Below are positions 1 through 4,936 of a DNA stretch of 5,335 nucleotides, piece after piece (the stretch's first letter is position 1; every line of letters starts with the position of its first letter). The stretch comes from Gammaproteobacteria bacterium (GTDB lineage: Bacteria; Pseudomonadota; Gammaproteobacteria; Granulosicoccales; Granulosicoccaceae). A model generated the notes under the pieces. That model was not told the origin of the DNA. It worked only from the letters and a program-made list of their open reading frames with translations, and made no database searches. Location: NCBI GenBank assembly GCA_019634245.1, contig JAHQVR010000201.1:1-5335 (forward strand), read 5' to 3'. Made by a program: the position numbers and the translations under genes.

Positions 1-300
1 CGCACCTGCAATACTTGGAGCCGTGAGTTTGGAATAACCAGTAATTTTTCTGCTACTCGGAGACGCCTTCCCTTTCGAGTTCAGATTCACACCTTTTTGT
101 AACGGTGCACCCATCTCTTCAAGATTCTCGCCACACTTTGCAGCCCAATCCATCCACTTCTGCATCATCGCATTCATTTCTTCTGGTGTGGATTTAGCCA
201 TTTTCTTTTCTGCGGCGGCACCGGAATGATACGTAACGAGATAGGACTTCATTGCTTTTGCTTTTGCTTTTGCTTTTGCTTTCTTTTTCGCCTGCGCCAT
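1..300 (-). CDS. YCII-related (DGPF-like) domain protein with Lys/Ala-rich N-terminus, partial
   Basis: This is the first 100 codons of a gene that continues beyond the left edge. Residues 1-16 are a basic low-complexity tail made of alternating Ala and Lys. From Met17 the protein begins like a YCII-family domain: a short beta strand (MKSYLVTYHSG), then STPEEMNAMMQKWMDWAAKCG around residues 38-58, then a MGAPL turn and a GYSKLTAPS strand. The (S/T)PEE..A.M..W..W pattern followed by GAPL is typical of the family. YCII proteins are small alpha/beta dimers, a few with proposed enzymatic roles; most have no known function, so no reaction is assigned. The start at 300 is chosen because GGAGA lies 5 bases upstream, whereas Met17, the usual family start, is preceded only by the A-rich repeat. 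The gene follows the FGE gene on the same strand after 99 bases, so co-transcription is possible but not shown. The family assignment rests on the visible pattern only. Confidence 0.72.
   Translation of the reverse strand, partial: MAQAKKKAKAKAKAKAMKSYLVTYHSGAAAEKKMAKSTPEEMNAMMQKWMDWAAKCGENLEEMGAPLQKGVNLNSKGKASPSSRKITGYSKLTAPSIAGA
253..279 (-). repeat. In-frame 6-bp tandem repeat, (GCAAAA)4 GCA, coding for Ala-Lys
   Basis: On the minus strand four perfect copies of GCAAAA plus a final GCA encode residues 8-16 of the YCII-type protein as alternating Ala and Lys. The copies are identical at every codon, which points to recent replication slippage. A unit of six bases keeps the reading frame when copy number changes, so tail length could vary between strains without breaking the gene. 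Confidence 0.85.
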
Positions 301-305
301 TGCAT

Positions 306-310
306 TCTCC
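306..310 (-). promoter_or_regulatory. Ribosome binding site of the YCII-type gene
   Basis: GGAGA on the minus strand sits 5 bases before the ATG at 300. It is the reason for preferring the longer start, which includes the Lys/Ala tail, over the internal Met at 250-252. Confidence 0.6.
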
Positions 311-349
311 AATTACTAATAGTTTTGTTGATGTCTTTTCGCGTTGCAA

Positions 350-355
350 AGTATA
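350..355 (-). promoter_or_regulatory. Weak -10-like box upstream of the YCII-type gene
   Basis: TATACT on the minus strand lies about 50 bases before the start codon at 300 and is one base off the sigma70 -10 consensus. No convincing -35 box is found 16-18 bases upstream. The 99-base gap is AT-rich, so a chance match is quite possible. The alternative is read-through from the sulfatase-FGE unit. Confidence 0.2.
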
Positions 356-399
356 ACTCGAAAAAGATTTAGTATTAGAAATTTACCATACTCAAAAAA

Positions 400-1446
400 T
401 TATTTTTTTTCCACATCATTAGCCACTCTGAATCCCAGATTTCCGGCGGACACATGGCCTGTTAAAGCTTGGCGCGATGATGTTCGATAACGCAAACAAT
501 ACGATTCATGGCAAAGATACGAACCGCCTTTTGCAACAAATTGCTCTCCGTTTAGCGGACCTTTTGGATTTTTAACAGCCCTTGCTGAGTGCATGTTAGT
601 AAACCGATCGGCAACCCATTCCCAAACATTGCCAGTCATATTGTATAAACCAAATGCGTTAGCAACGTATTGGGTTACTGGAGCGGTACCTATGAATCCA
701 TCATCAACCGTATTGGTATTCGGAAATTCTCCCTGCCAGATGTTGCAACGATATTCACCGTCAGGACACAGCTCATCACCCCAAGGATACGCTTGCGACA
801 CTAATCCTCCGCGCGCTGCATATTCCCATTCTGCTTCGGTTGGCAGGCGTGTGCCTGCCCAACGACAAAACTCGAGGGCATCATTTCGCGTTATATGCAC
901 TACTGGATGATCCCATCGTTCCTCTATTGAGCTTCCAGGGCCTTCGGGAGAATGCCAGCAAGCACCAGGAACGTCGCGCCACCAGGGTGAAACACCAGAA
1001 GCTGGAAGATAAGCGGATTCGGCTAATAACAGATGAAACACAAACGATGATCCAACTTGTTGTGCTTCAGTTTGGTAGTGGGTTGCATCGATAAACGACT
1101 GAAAATTACGATTGCTGACGGCGGTTGTCGCCAATTTGAATTGATCAACCCATACGGATCGAACAGGCCCCTCTCCATCTTGAGCGTGTACAGATTCGGT
1201 ACACCCCATGTCGAACCAGCCTCCAGAAATTACTACTGTATTTACATTGTTTGATGAGATCAACTTGCTCGTCGCAGGCGGCGCCATTCTATTCAAATGG
1301 CTATCATGATGTTTATCGTTTTCCACAACGCTTTTATCTGCGATGAAGCAACGCTGTACATCTGTAAATTCGGCCCGGTTTTCAATTTTCGCCTGACGCA
1401 TCGGTAGGCAACAACCGACTGATTTACTCTGGTCAGTCACCGGCAA
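400..1446 (-). CDS. Formylglycine-generating enzyme (sulfatase-modifying factor 1 family)
   Basis: This copper-dependent oxidase family converts the cysteine of a sulfatase CxPxR motif to formylglycine, using O2. The FGE-sulfatase fold starts near residue 71 (VVISGGWFDMG) and runs to GNLGFRVAND at 335-344. Landmarks in order are the RLPTEAEWEYAARGG block (200-214), PWGDE (221-225), the GNVWEWVAD block (272-280) and GGSYLCHESYC (307-317). The last one holds the two active-site cysteines, C312 and C317, in the same C-x4-C spacing as human Cys336/Cys341. This marks a true FGE rather than one of the many fold relatives (EgtB-like or C-type lectin-like) lacking them. There is no signal peptide, so it should act in the cytoplasm. 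It lies 17 bases after the sulfatase gene, its probable substrate. The start is uncertain. The listed one is TTG, preceded by GGTGA at 9 bases; ATG codons at 1401 and 1287 lack a clear ribosome binding site. Residues 1-70 match nothing I recognise. Confidence 0.93.
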   Translation of the reverse strand: MPVTDQSKSVGCCLPMRQAKIENRAEFTDVQRCFIADKSVVENDKHHDSHLNRMAPPATSKLISSNNVNTVVISGGWFDMGCTESVHAQDGEGPVRSVWVDQFKLATTAVSNRNFQSFIDATHYQTEAQQVGSSFVFHLLLAESAYLPASGVSPWWRDVPGACWHSPEGPGSSIEERWDHPVVHITRNDALEFCRWAGTRLPTEAEWEYAARGGLVSQAYPWGDELCPDGEYRCNIWQGEFPNTNTVDDGFIGTAPVTQYVANAFGLYNMTGNVWEWVADRFTNMHSARAVKNPKGPLNGEQFVAKGGSYLCHESYCLRYRTSSRQALTGHVSAGNLGFRVANDVEKK

Positions 1447-1463
1447 CTGCTTGTGTCACCGCA

Positions 1464-2975
1464 CTACTCATAATGATATACCGGAGCCCATTGCTCACCC
1501 CAAGCATCTTGCCAAAACGACTTTCGCATAGAGTTCTGAATGGGTGCACCACCAGTCCATAAATCCGCTTCAGCTCGCACATGCTTGCGAAAGAATTCAG
1601 TCAGCATGTCGTTTAACTGAGCTTCAATATTTTCATATCCCGCCAGGCCGGACAAATTAGTGGTTTCTTGTGGGTCGTTCTCTACGTCAAACAGCTCATC
1701 CCCAATGCCTTTATTTGTTGGACCATCGTAGCGTTTGAACAATGCCCACTTTTGTGTTCTAACAACGCGTGTTTCTTCCTGCTCAGAGTACACAGCGTCA
1801 TCTCCCCAATCAACTGGTGCATCCCCCCTTAACACCGGCATTAAATTTCGGCTCGGCAGCGCATAATTGGTTTTAGGTACCGTAACACCTGTGTAGTCGA
1901 GAATTGTTGCATACAAATCCATATTCGAGACCATCAGATTGGAGGTTTGCGCCGCTGGCACCAAGCCTGTCTGGCGAATGATAAGTGGAATTGAATGAGC
2001 CGCGCGATGCAAGTTAGACGGAAAACTTGCTCCACCGTGCCCCCAGAAACCATGTTGCCCGACCGACAATCCGTGGTCGGTTGTAAAAATCAGCAATGTG
2101 TTGTCGTCTATGCCAAGGGCTTCAAGCGACGACATGATTTCACCCACACCATCATCAACCATGGATATCTGTGAATAGTAGTTGCGCAGTGTTGGCAGAT
2201 CGTTCGGCGCACGCATCAACATGGAGAAATCCAGATCAGCGGTGGATTCAGCATTATTCATGAGAAATCCGTCCACCGCCTTTTTACTCAACGCTTCGCG
2301 CGGCACTGAATTCATTGGGCAGCCTGCATAGCGTTGGGTGTGGCGGTTTTCATCAGTCTCTTTGGTCGCAGGCCAGTGACCATAAGGCGCAGGATAGGGC
2401 AAGAACAAAAAAAACGGCGTGTCGGTCTCAACTTGTTCCGCCATGAACTCCTTTGCTTTATCGGTGAAAAAATCGACAGAGTGCCCAGGTTGCTCATAGA
2501 CTCGGCCATTGTCAAAAATGCGGTTACGATAAAAGCTGCGCACATGTCCATCTTCAAGGGTTACCCAATGATCGAACCCTTGTGCAGGTGTGGTCGGTTC
2601 TCCCAAATGATATTTGCCAACAAGGGCGGTCGCGTACCCATCATTTTGTAATAAGCCTGGTAACGTTTGCATGCCGTTTAAAGCATGCCAGCCAGCTGGC
2701 CACTCCGGCATGTTTCTATCATCAATCCATGAATGTACACCATGCTGTGAAGGCAAAGTACCTGTGAGTACTGATGCTCTGCAAGGCGAACAAAATGCAT
2801 TAGGACAAAACGCATTGTCAAACCTCATACCTTGACCGGCAAGCCTGTCAAGATTAGGCGTATGCACTTCGCTATTACCGTAACAGGCAAGCGTAGAAGC
2901 CTGTTGATTATCGGTGAATATCAACACTACGTTGGGTTTGTTACTCATACTTTTAGTCGTTTTACCCGGGTTCAT
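1464..2975 (-). CDS. Type I (formylglycine-dependent) sulfatase, cytoplasmic
   Basis: This is an alkaline-phosphatase-superfamily sulfatase that hydrolyses an organic sulfate ester to alcohol plus sulfate. The N-terminal strand NVVLIFTDNQ carries metal ligand D22. FCSPCRASVLTG (61-72) is the sulfatase signature, with C62 the residue to be oxidised to formylglycine and R66 the partner arginine. GKYHLG (120-125) supplies K121 and H123. H200 in the PYGHWP stretch is a candidate substrate-binding histidine. TTDHG (298-302) gives D300 and H301 for the metal. At 503 residues it is of normal length. There is no signal peptide or lipobox, so the enzyme is predicted to be cytoplasmic, and its substrate must be imported or made inside the cell. 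The start at 2975 is supported by a GGGGG ribosome binding site 6 bases upstream; Met10 has none. It is first in an operon with FGE and diverges from the TRAP genes. Oddities are Asn23 where many relatives have a second Asp, and H313 where a lysine is common. The substrate is not recognisable. Confidence 0.94.
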   Translation of the reverse strand: MNPGKTTKSMSNKPNVVLIFTDNQQASTLACYGNSEVHTPNLDRLAGQGMRFDNAFCPNAFCSPCRASVLTGTLPSQHGVHSWIDDRNMPEWPAGWHALNGMQTLPGLLQNDGYATALVGKYHLGEPTTPAQGFDHWVTLEDGHVRSFYRNRIFDNGRVYEQPGHSVDFFTDKAKEFMAEQVETDTPFFLFLPYPAPYGHWPATKETDENRHTQRYAGCPMNSVPREALSKKAVDGFLMNNAESTADLDFSMLMRAPNDLPTLRNYYSQISMVDDGVGEIMSSLEALGIDDNTLLIFTTDHGLSVGQHGFWGHGGASFPSNLHRAAHSIPLIIRQTGLVPAAQTSNLMVSNMDLYATILDYTGVTVPKTNYALPSRNLMPVLRGDAPVDWGDDAVYSEQEETRVVRTQKWALFKRYDGPTNKGIGDELFDVENDPQETTNLSGLAGYENIEAQLNDMLTEFFRKHVRAEADLWTGGAPIQNSMRKSFWQDAWGEQWAPVYHYE

Positions 2976-2981
2976 TGCTTA

Positions 2982-2986
2982 CCCCC
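2982..2986 (-). promoter_or_regulatory. Ribosome binding site of the sulfatase gene
   Basis: GGGGG on the minus strand stands 6 bases before the ATG at 2975. It selects this start over the second in-frame ATG at 2948, which has no purine-rich binding site at the right distance. Confidence 0.5.
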
Positions 2987-3056
2987 ATGCGAAATCGAAC
3001 AACTACTGCTAAGCCACCTGTTCTGGCTACAGAATATACGTCAACCACTAATAATA

Positions 3057-3106
3057 AGAATACAGATTCTTTTTCATTGACACAAATAATACATAAACCG
3101 TATTCT
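3057..3106. repeat. Inverted repeat AGAATAC / GTATTCT flanking the promoter candidate
   Basis: AGAATAC at 3057-3063 is matched by its exact reverse complement GTATTCT at 3100-3106. The arms are 43 bases apart centre to centre, close to four helical turns. A related AGAATATAC is found at 3031-3039. The right arm overlaps the -10 box of the rightward promoter candidate. It could be a pair of operator half-sites, but seven bases in AT-rich DNA can recur by chance. Confidence 0.3.
3077..3106 (+). promoter_or_regulatory. Candidate sigma70 promoter for the TRAP operon
   Basis: A perfect -35 box TTGACA (3077-3082) is followed, after 18 bases, by TATTCT (3101-3106), which matches four of six -10 positions. 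Transcription would start near 3113 and give a leader of about 240 bases before dctP, covering the whole tandem-repeat block. The perfect -35 and the position support it; the weak -10 leaves doubt. CATAAT at 3168-3173 is another -10 candidate, without a good -35. Confidence 0.45.
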
Positions 3107-3230
3107 CGGAGCACAAACAATGGCTACTTCACCAAGGATTTGTCTTTTCGGGTTTATCAAATAAGCACATAATAACTGCTGCTTTATTGGCGCAGCGTAT
3201 TGTGGACAAAAGTACATGAGTAAAAATAAT

Positions 3231-3311
3231 AGTGATTGAAGAGCAATGAATGAATAATGAAAGAAGAACAATGAAAGAAGAACAGTGATTGAAGAACAGT
3301 GATCGAAGAAT
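3231..3311 (+). repeat. 14-bp tandem repeat array in the dctP leader
   Basis: Units of the form A(A/G)TGAWNGAAGARC begin at 3231, 3256, 3270, 3284 and 3298, with a shortened 11-base unit at 3245-3255. The copies at 3256 and 3270 are identical. Those at 3231, 3284 and 3298 form a second subtype with GTGAT in place of ATGAA. The array and the bases following it to dctP are roughly four-fifths purine on the plus strand. It lies entirely within the predicted untranslated leader. Confidence 0.85.
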
Positions 3312-3313
3312 GA
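3232..3313 (+). promoter_or_regulatory. Chain of six overlapping mini reading frames upstream of dctP
   Basis: Six frames of 3 to 5 codons run head to tail: GTG 3232 to TGA 3249, ATG 3246 to TAA 3257, ATG 3257 to TGA 3274, ATG 3271 to TGA 3288, GTG 3285 to TGA 3302, and GTG 3299 to TGA 3313. The predicted peptides are MIEEQ, MNE, MKEEQ, MKEEQ, MIEEQ and MIEE, counting GTG starts as Met. Each stop overlaps the next start as ATGA, GTGA or TAATG. The last stop overlaps ATG 3310, which is in frame with dctP and would add 14 charged residues before its signal peptide. A separate frame (MSKNNSD, 3216-3239) ends inside the first unit. GAAGA before each start could act as a weak ribosome binding site. 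The frames are read directly from the sequence; any role in translation is inferred. Confidence 0.5.
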
Positions 3314-3340
3314 AGAGAAAATCATCGGAAGAGAAACATG

Positions 3341-3345
3341 AGGAG
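3341..3345 (+). promoter_or_regulatory. Ribosome binding site of dctP
   Basis: AGGAG ends 6 bases before the ATG at 3352, ideal spacing. It decides the start against the in-frame TTG 3289 and ATG 3310, because only the 3352 start places a standard signal peptide at the N-terminus. Confidence 0.85.
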
Positions 3346-3351
3346 AAAACA

Positions 3352-4368
3352 ATGAAAAGACGTATTCATCTTATTCTGGCACTCGCTACATTTGCCATGA
3401 GCATGACACTGCCCGGACAGGCACTATCTGATACCACCAAATTACGCGTGGCTAATTGGCTTCCTCCCGTACATCATATGACAACCACGCTACGCGCCTG
3501 GGCCGATGAACTCGAAGCAGCCTCGAATGGTGAACTTGAAGTTGAAATTATGAGCGCTCCATTGGCAAAACCCAATGGCCAATACGATCTGGCAAAAAAC
3601 GGTGTGGTCGATATCGCTTACTCTGTTGCAGCCTATCACCCGAAACGTTTCTGGAAACTGATGGCAGTTGAAACCCCGTTTGCTGCACCAAACGCTGAGA
3701 AGGCCGGTGTAGCCGCATGGCAATGGTATGAAAAGCACGGATTCATGGCAGAGGACACCAGCGATACAAAACTGCTTGCGCTGTTCGCACACGCACCGCA
3801 CTTGTATCACAGCACAAAACCATTAACGACACTGGCCGATTTTAAAGACAAAAAAATTCGCGTTGGTGGCAATGGTGTAAAAATCGCTGAAATGATTGGC
3901 GCAGTGCCTGTGAGCATGCCTCCTGGTCAAACGAATGAAGCTATGTCTAAAGGCACCATTGATGTTTCTCAGTTTCCGTGGGAGTCAGTTAAAGGATTCA
4001 AACTTGCTGACGTATCAACACATCACATGGTCGTACCCGGCGGCACTTATGCCGGTATTTTCTTCATGACCATGAGTCCAAAAACCTGGAAAAATTTAAC
4101 TGAGAGTCAACAGGCGGCAGTGACTAAAGTATCTGGCGAATGGGGTTCACGATTTATCTCTCAAAAGTGGGATAGCGTTGAACAATCAGGTATCGATGCT
4201 GCAACCGCTGCTGGCAATACCATTACCACTATGTCGGACGACGATGTTGCACAACTTAAAGAGCTGATTCAACCAATCACCGAAGAGTGGGTAGCCAAAG
4301 CCAATGATGCAGGGCTTGATGGCAACGCTCTGTTGGAAGATTACTATTCGATAGTTTCCGGTCTATAG
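3352..4368 (+). CDS. dctP: TRAP transporter substrate-binding protein, DctP family
   Basis: This is the periplasmic receptor of a tripartite ATP-independent transporter. It captures the substrate and delivers it to the DctQM membrane complex, which is driven by an ion gradient. The 338 residues are normal length for the family. The N-terminus is a Sec signal peptide: basic MKRR, a hydrophobic stretch at about residues 5-20, and a probable cut after ALS26. The mature protein starts with LRVANWLPPVHHM, typical of the first strand of DctP folds, and continues with AAYHPKRFW and a DFKDKKIRVGGNG stretch. R170 in that stretch sits where the family keeps an arginine that pairs with the substrate carboxylate. 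This suggests an anionic ligand, although the exact compound cannot be read. The gene is the first of a dctPQM operon and diverges from a sulfatase-FGE pair, which makes a sulfated organic acid a reasonable guess. Its leader carries the tandem-repeat and mini-frame array. Confidence 0.93.
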   Translation: MKRRIHLILALATFAMSMTLPGQALSDTTKLRVANWLPPVHHMTTTLRAWADELEAASNGELEVEIMSAPLAKPNGQYDLAKNGVVDIAYSVAAYHPKRFWKLMAVETPFAAPNAEKAGVAAWQWYEKHGFMAEDTSDTKLLALFAHAPHLYHSTKPLTTLADFKDKKIRVGGNGVKIAEMIGAVPVSMPPGQTNEAMSKGTIDVSQFPWESVKGFKLADVSTHHMVVPGGTYAGIFFMTMSPKTWKNLTESQQAAVTKVSGEWGSRFISQKWDSVEQSGIDAATAAGNTITTMSDDDVAQLKELIQPITEEWVAKANDAGLDGNALLEDYYSIVSGL

Positions 4369-4375
4369 TTGCATC

Positions 4376-4390
4376 GCGCAAAACTTGCGT
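4376..4390 (+). other. Small hairpin between dctP and dctQ
   Basis: CGCAA (4377-4381) and TTGCG (4385-4389) form a perfect 5-bp stem with a 3-base loop, extendable by a G-T pair. There is no T-run after it, so it is not a factor-independent terminator. In TRAP operons such hairpins may stabilise the dctP message and keep the binding protein in excess. Here that is inference, and the stem is short. Confidence 0.3.
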
Positions 4391-4408
4391 AAAGCGAATC
4401 TGCGAACT

Positions 4409-4936
4409 ATGCGCCAGCTAATTTCAACCATGGTCGGCCGAACCGCTACTGCGTTCGGCTGGCTAGCCTCTGTAACGCTGGTTATCATTATGACGACCAC
4501 GTTTGTCGATGTAATCGGTCGAACCTTCGTCGGCCGATCTCTTGTTGGTACAGTGGAGTCTGTTGAGCTACTGATGGGCATCCTCGTGTTCAGCGGCCTG
4601 GCCCTGACCGAGATCAACCGGCGCCACATCGTGGTGGAAACGTTTCAAGCACTTTTTCCTCGACCATTAAAACGCTTATCAATACTAGTTAATCTGACAC
4701 TAGCCGTTGTATTAACAGCGCTGTTAGCAAGCCAGCTCATTATTAAAGCAATTGAAATATTTAAAGAGCAAGAGCACACCCAAATTCTGGAAATCCCGTA
4801 CTGGCCAACTGCCTTCATAATGTCTGCAGGAATTGTGCTGTTTTTAATCGTGTTGCTACTGCGTCTTTTTGAAGCGATTGTCAAACCGTCAGTTGCTGAA
4901 GATACCGAACTGCAAAATAAGACTAACCCGTCCTGA
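4409..4936 (+). CDS. dctQ: TRAP transporter small membrane subunit, DctQ family
   Basis: This four-helix inner-membrane protein pairs with DctM and completes the transporter. With the start at 4409 it has 175 residues, usual for the family. Hydrophobic segments lie at about 14-35, 49-67, 88-112 and 134-154. DVIGR (34-38) after helix 1, GTVESVELLMG at helix 2, NRRHIVVETF (70-79) in the loop after it and EIPYWPT (128-134) before helix 4 are the conserved places of DctQ proteins. The start is uncertain: no ribosome binding site is visible before ATG 4409, TTG 4385 or ATG 4430. ATG 4409 gives a short N-terminus of about 13 residues before helix 1. The gap to dctP is 40 bases with no terminator. 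A hairpin-forming sequence at 4434-4462 lies just inside the coding region. The final TGA overlaps the dctM start, so translation is probably coupled. Confidence 0.88.
   Translation: MRQLISTMVGRTATAFGWLASVTLVIIMTTTFVDVIGRTFVGRSLVGTVESVELLMGILVFSGLALTEINRRHIVVETFQALFPRPLKRLSILVNLTLAVVLTALLASQLIIKAIEIFKEQEHTQILEIPYWPTAFIMSAGIVLFLIVLLLRLFEAIVKPSVAEDTELQNKTNPS
4434..4462 (+). other. Inverted repeat at the 5' end of dctQ
   Basis: GCCGAAC (4437-4443) and GTTCGGC (4453-4459) are perfect reverse complements with a 9-base loop. The stem extends outward by G-T, C-G and T-G pairs to about 10 bp. It begins about 25 bases after the preferred dctQ start, so it could limit dctQ translation relative to dctP. 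It is within coding sequence and may be a by-product of codon choice. Confidence 0.35.

Larger units (their letters stand above)
2976..3351. other. Divergent control region between sulfatase and dctP
   Basis: There is no credible protein gene in these 376 bases apart from the tiny leader frames listed separately. The left third should hold the leftward promoter for the sulfatase-FGE unit. On the minus strand TATATT at 3033-3038 and TTGACG at 3039-3044 are visible but not correctly spaced as a pair, so no leftward promoter is called. The centre holds the rightward promoter candidate and an inverted repeat. A small hairpin (GCTGC 3178-3182 with GCAGC 3192-3196) precedes the purine-rich repeat leader that starts at 3231. 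Confidence 0.7.

Noticed and set aside
394..410. A-run/T-run around the FGE stop codon, resembling a terminator
   Set aside because: The stem would be only A-T pairs with no GC-rich part, so a stable factor-independent terminator is unlikely.
593..1254. Three overlapping plus-strand frames opposite the FGE gene
   Set aside because: They are antisense to a gene with clear family motifs over its whole conserved part. None has its own recognisable domain or ribosome binding site.
2689..2701. Palindrome GCCAGCTGGC within the sulfatase gene
   Set aside because: It sits in a conserved coding stretch, codes for normal residues of the protein, and has no partner copy in the window.
2312..2835. Short frames on both strands inside the sulfatase gene
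   Set aside because: They lie wholly within an unmistakable sulfatase coding region and show no domain of their own.
2975..3172. A 65-codon plus-strand frame in the intergenic region
   Set aside because: It has a TTG start, no ribosome binding site, a Thr/Asn/Ser-rich product without any recognisable pattern, and it crosses the promoter candidate for dctP.
3074..3352. A 92-codon minus-strand frame rich in Phe, Leu and Ser opposite the dctP leader
   Set aside because: It is the antisense of the purine-rich repeat block, which gives hydrophobic residues by composition alone. It starts with TTG without a ribosome binding site and overlaps the predicted rightward promoter.
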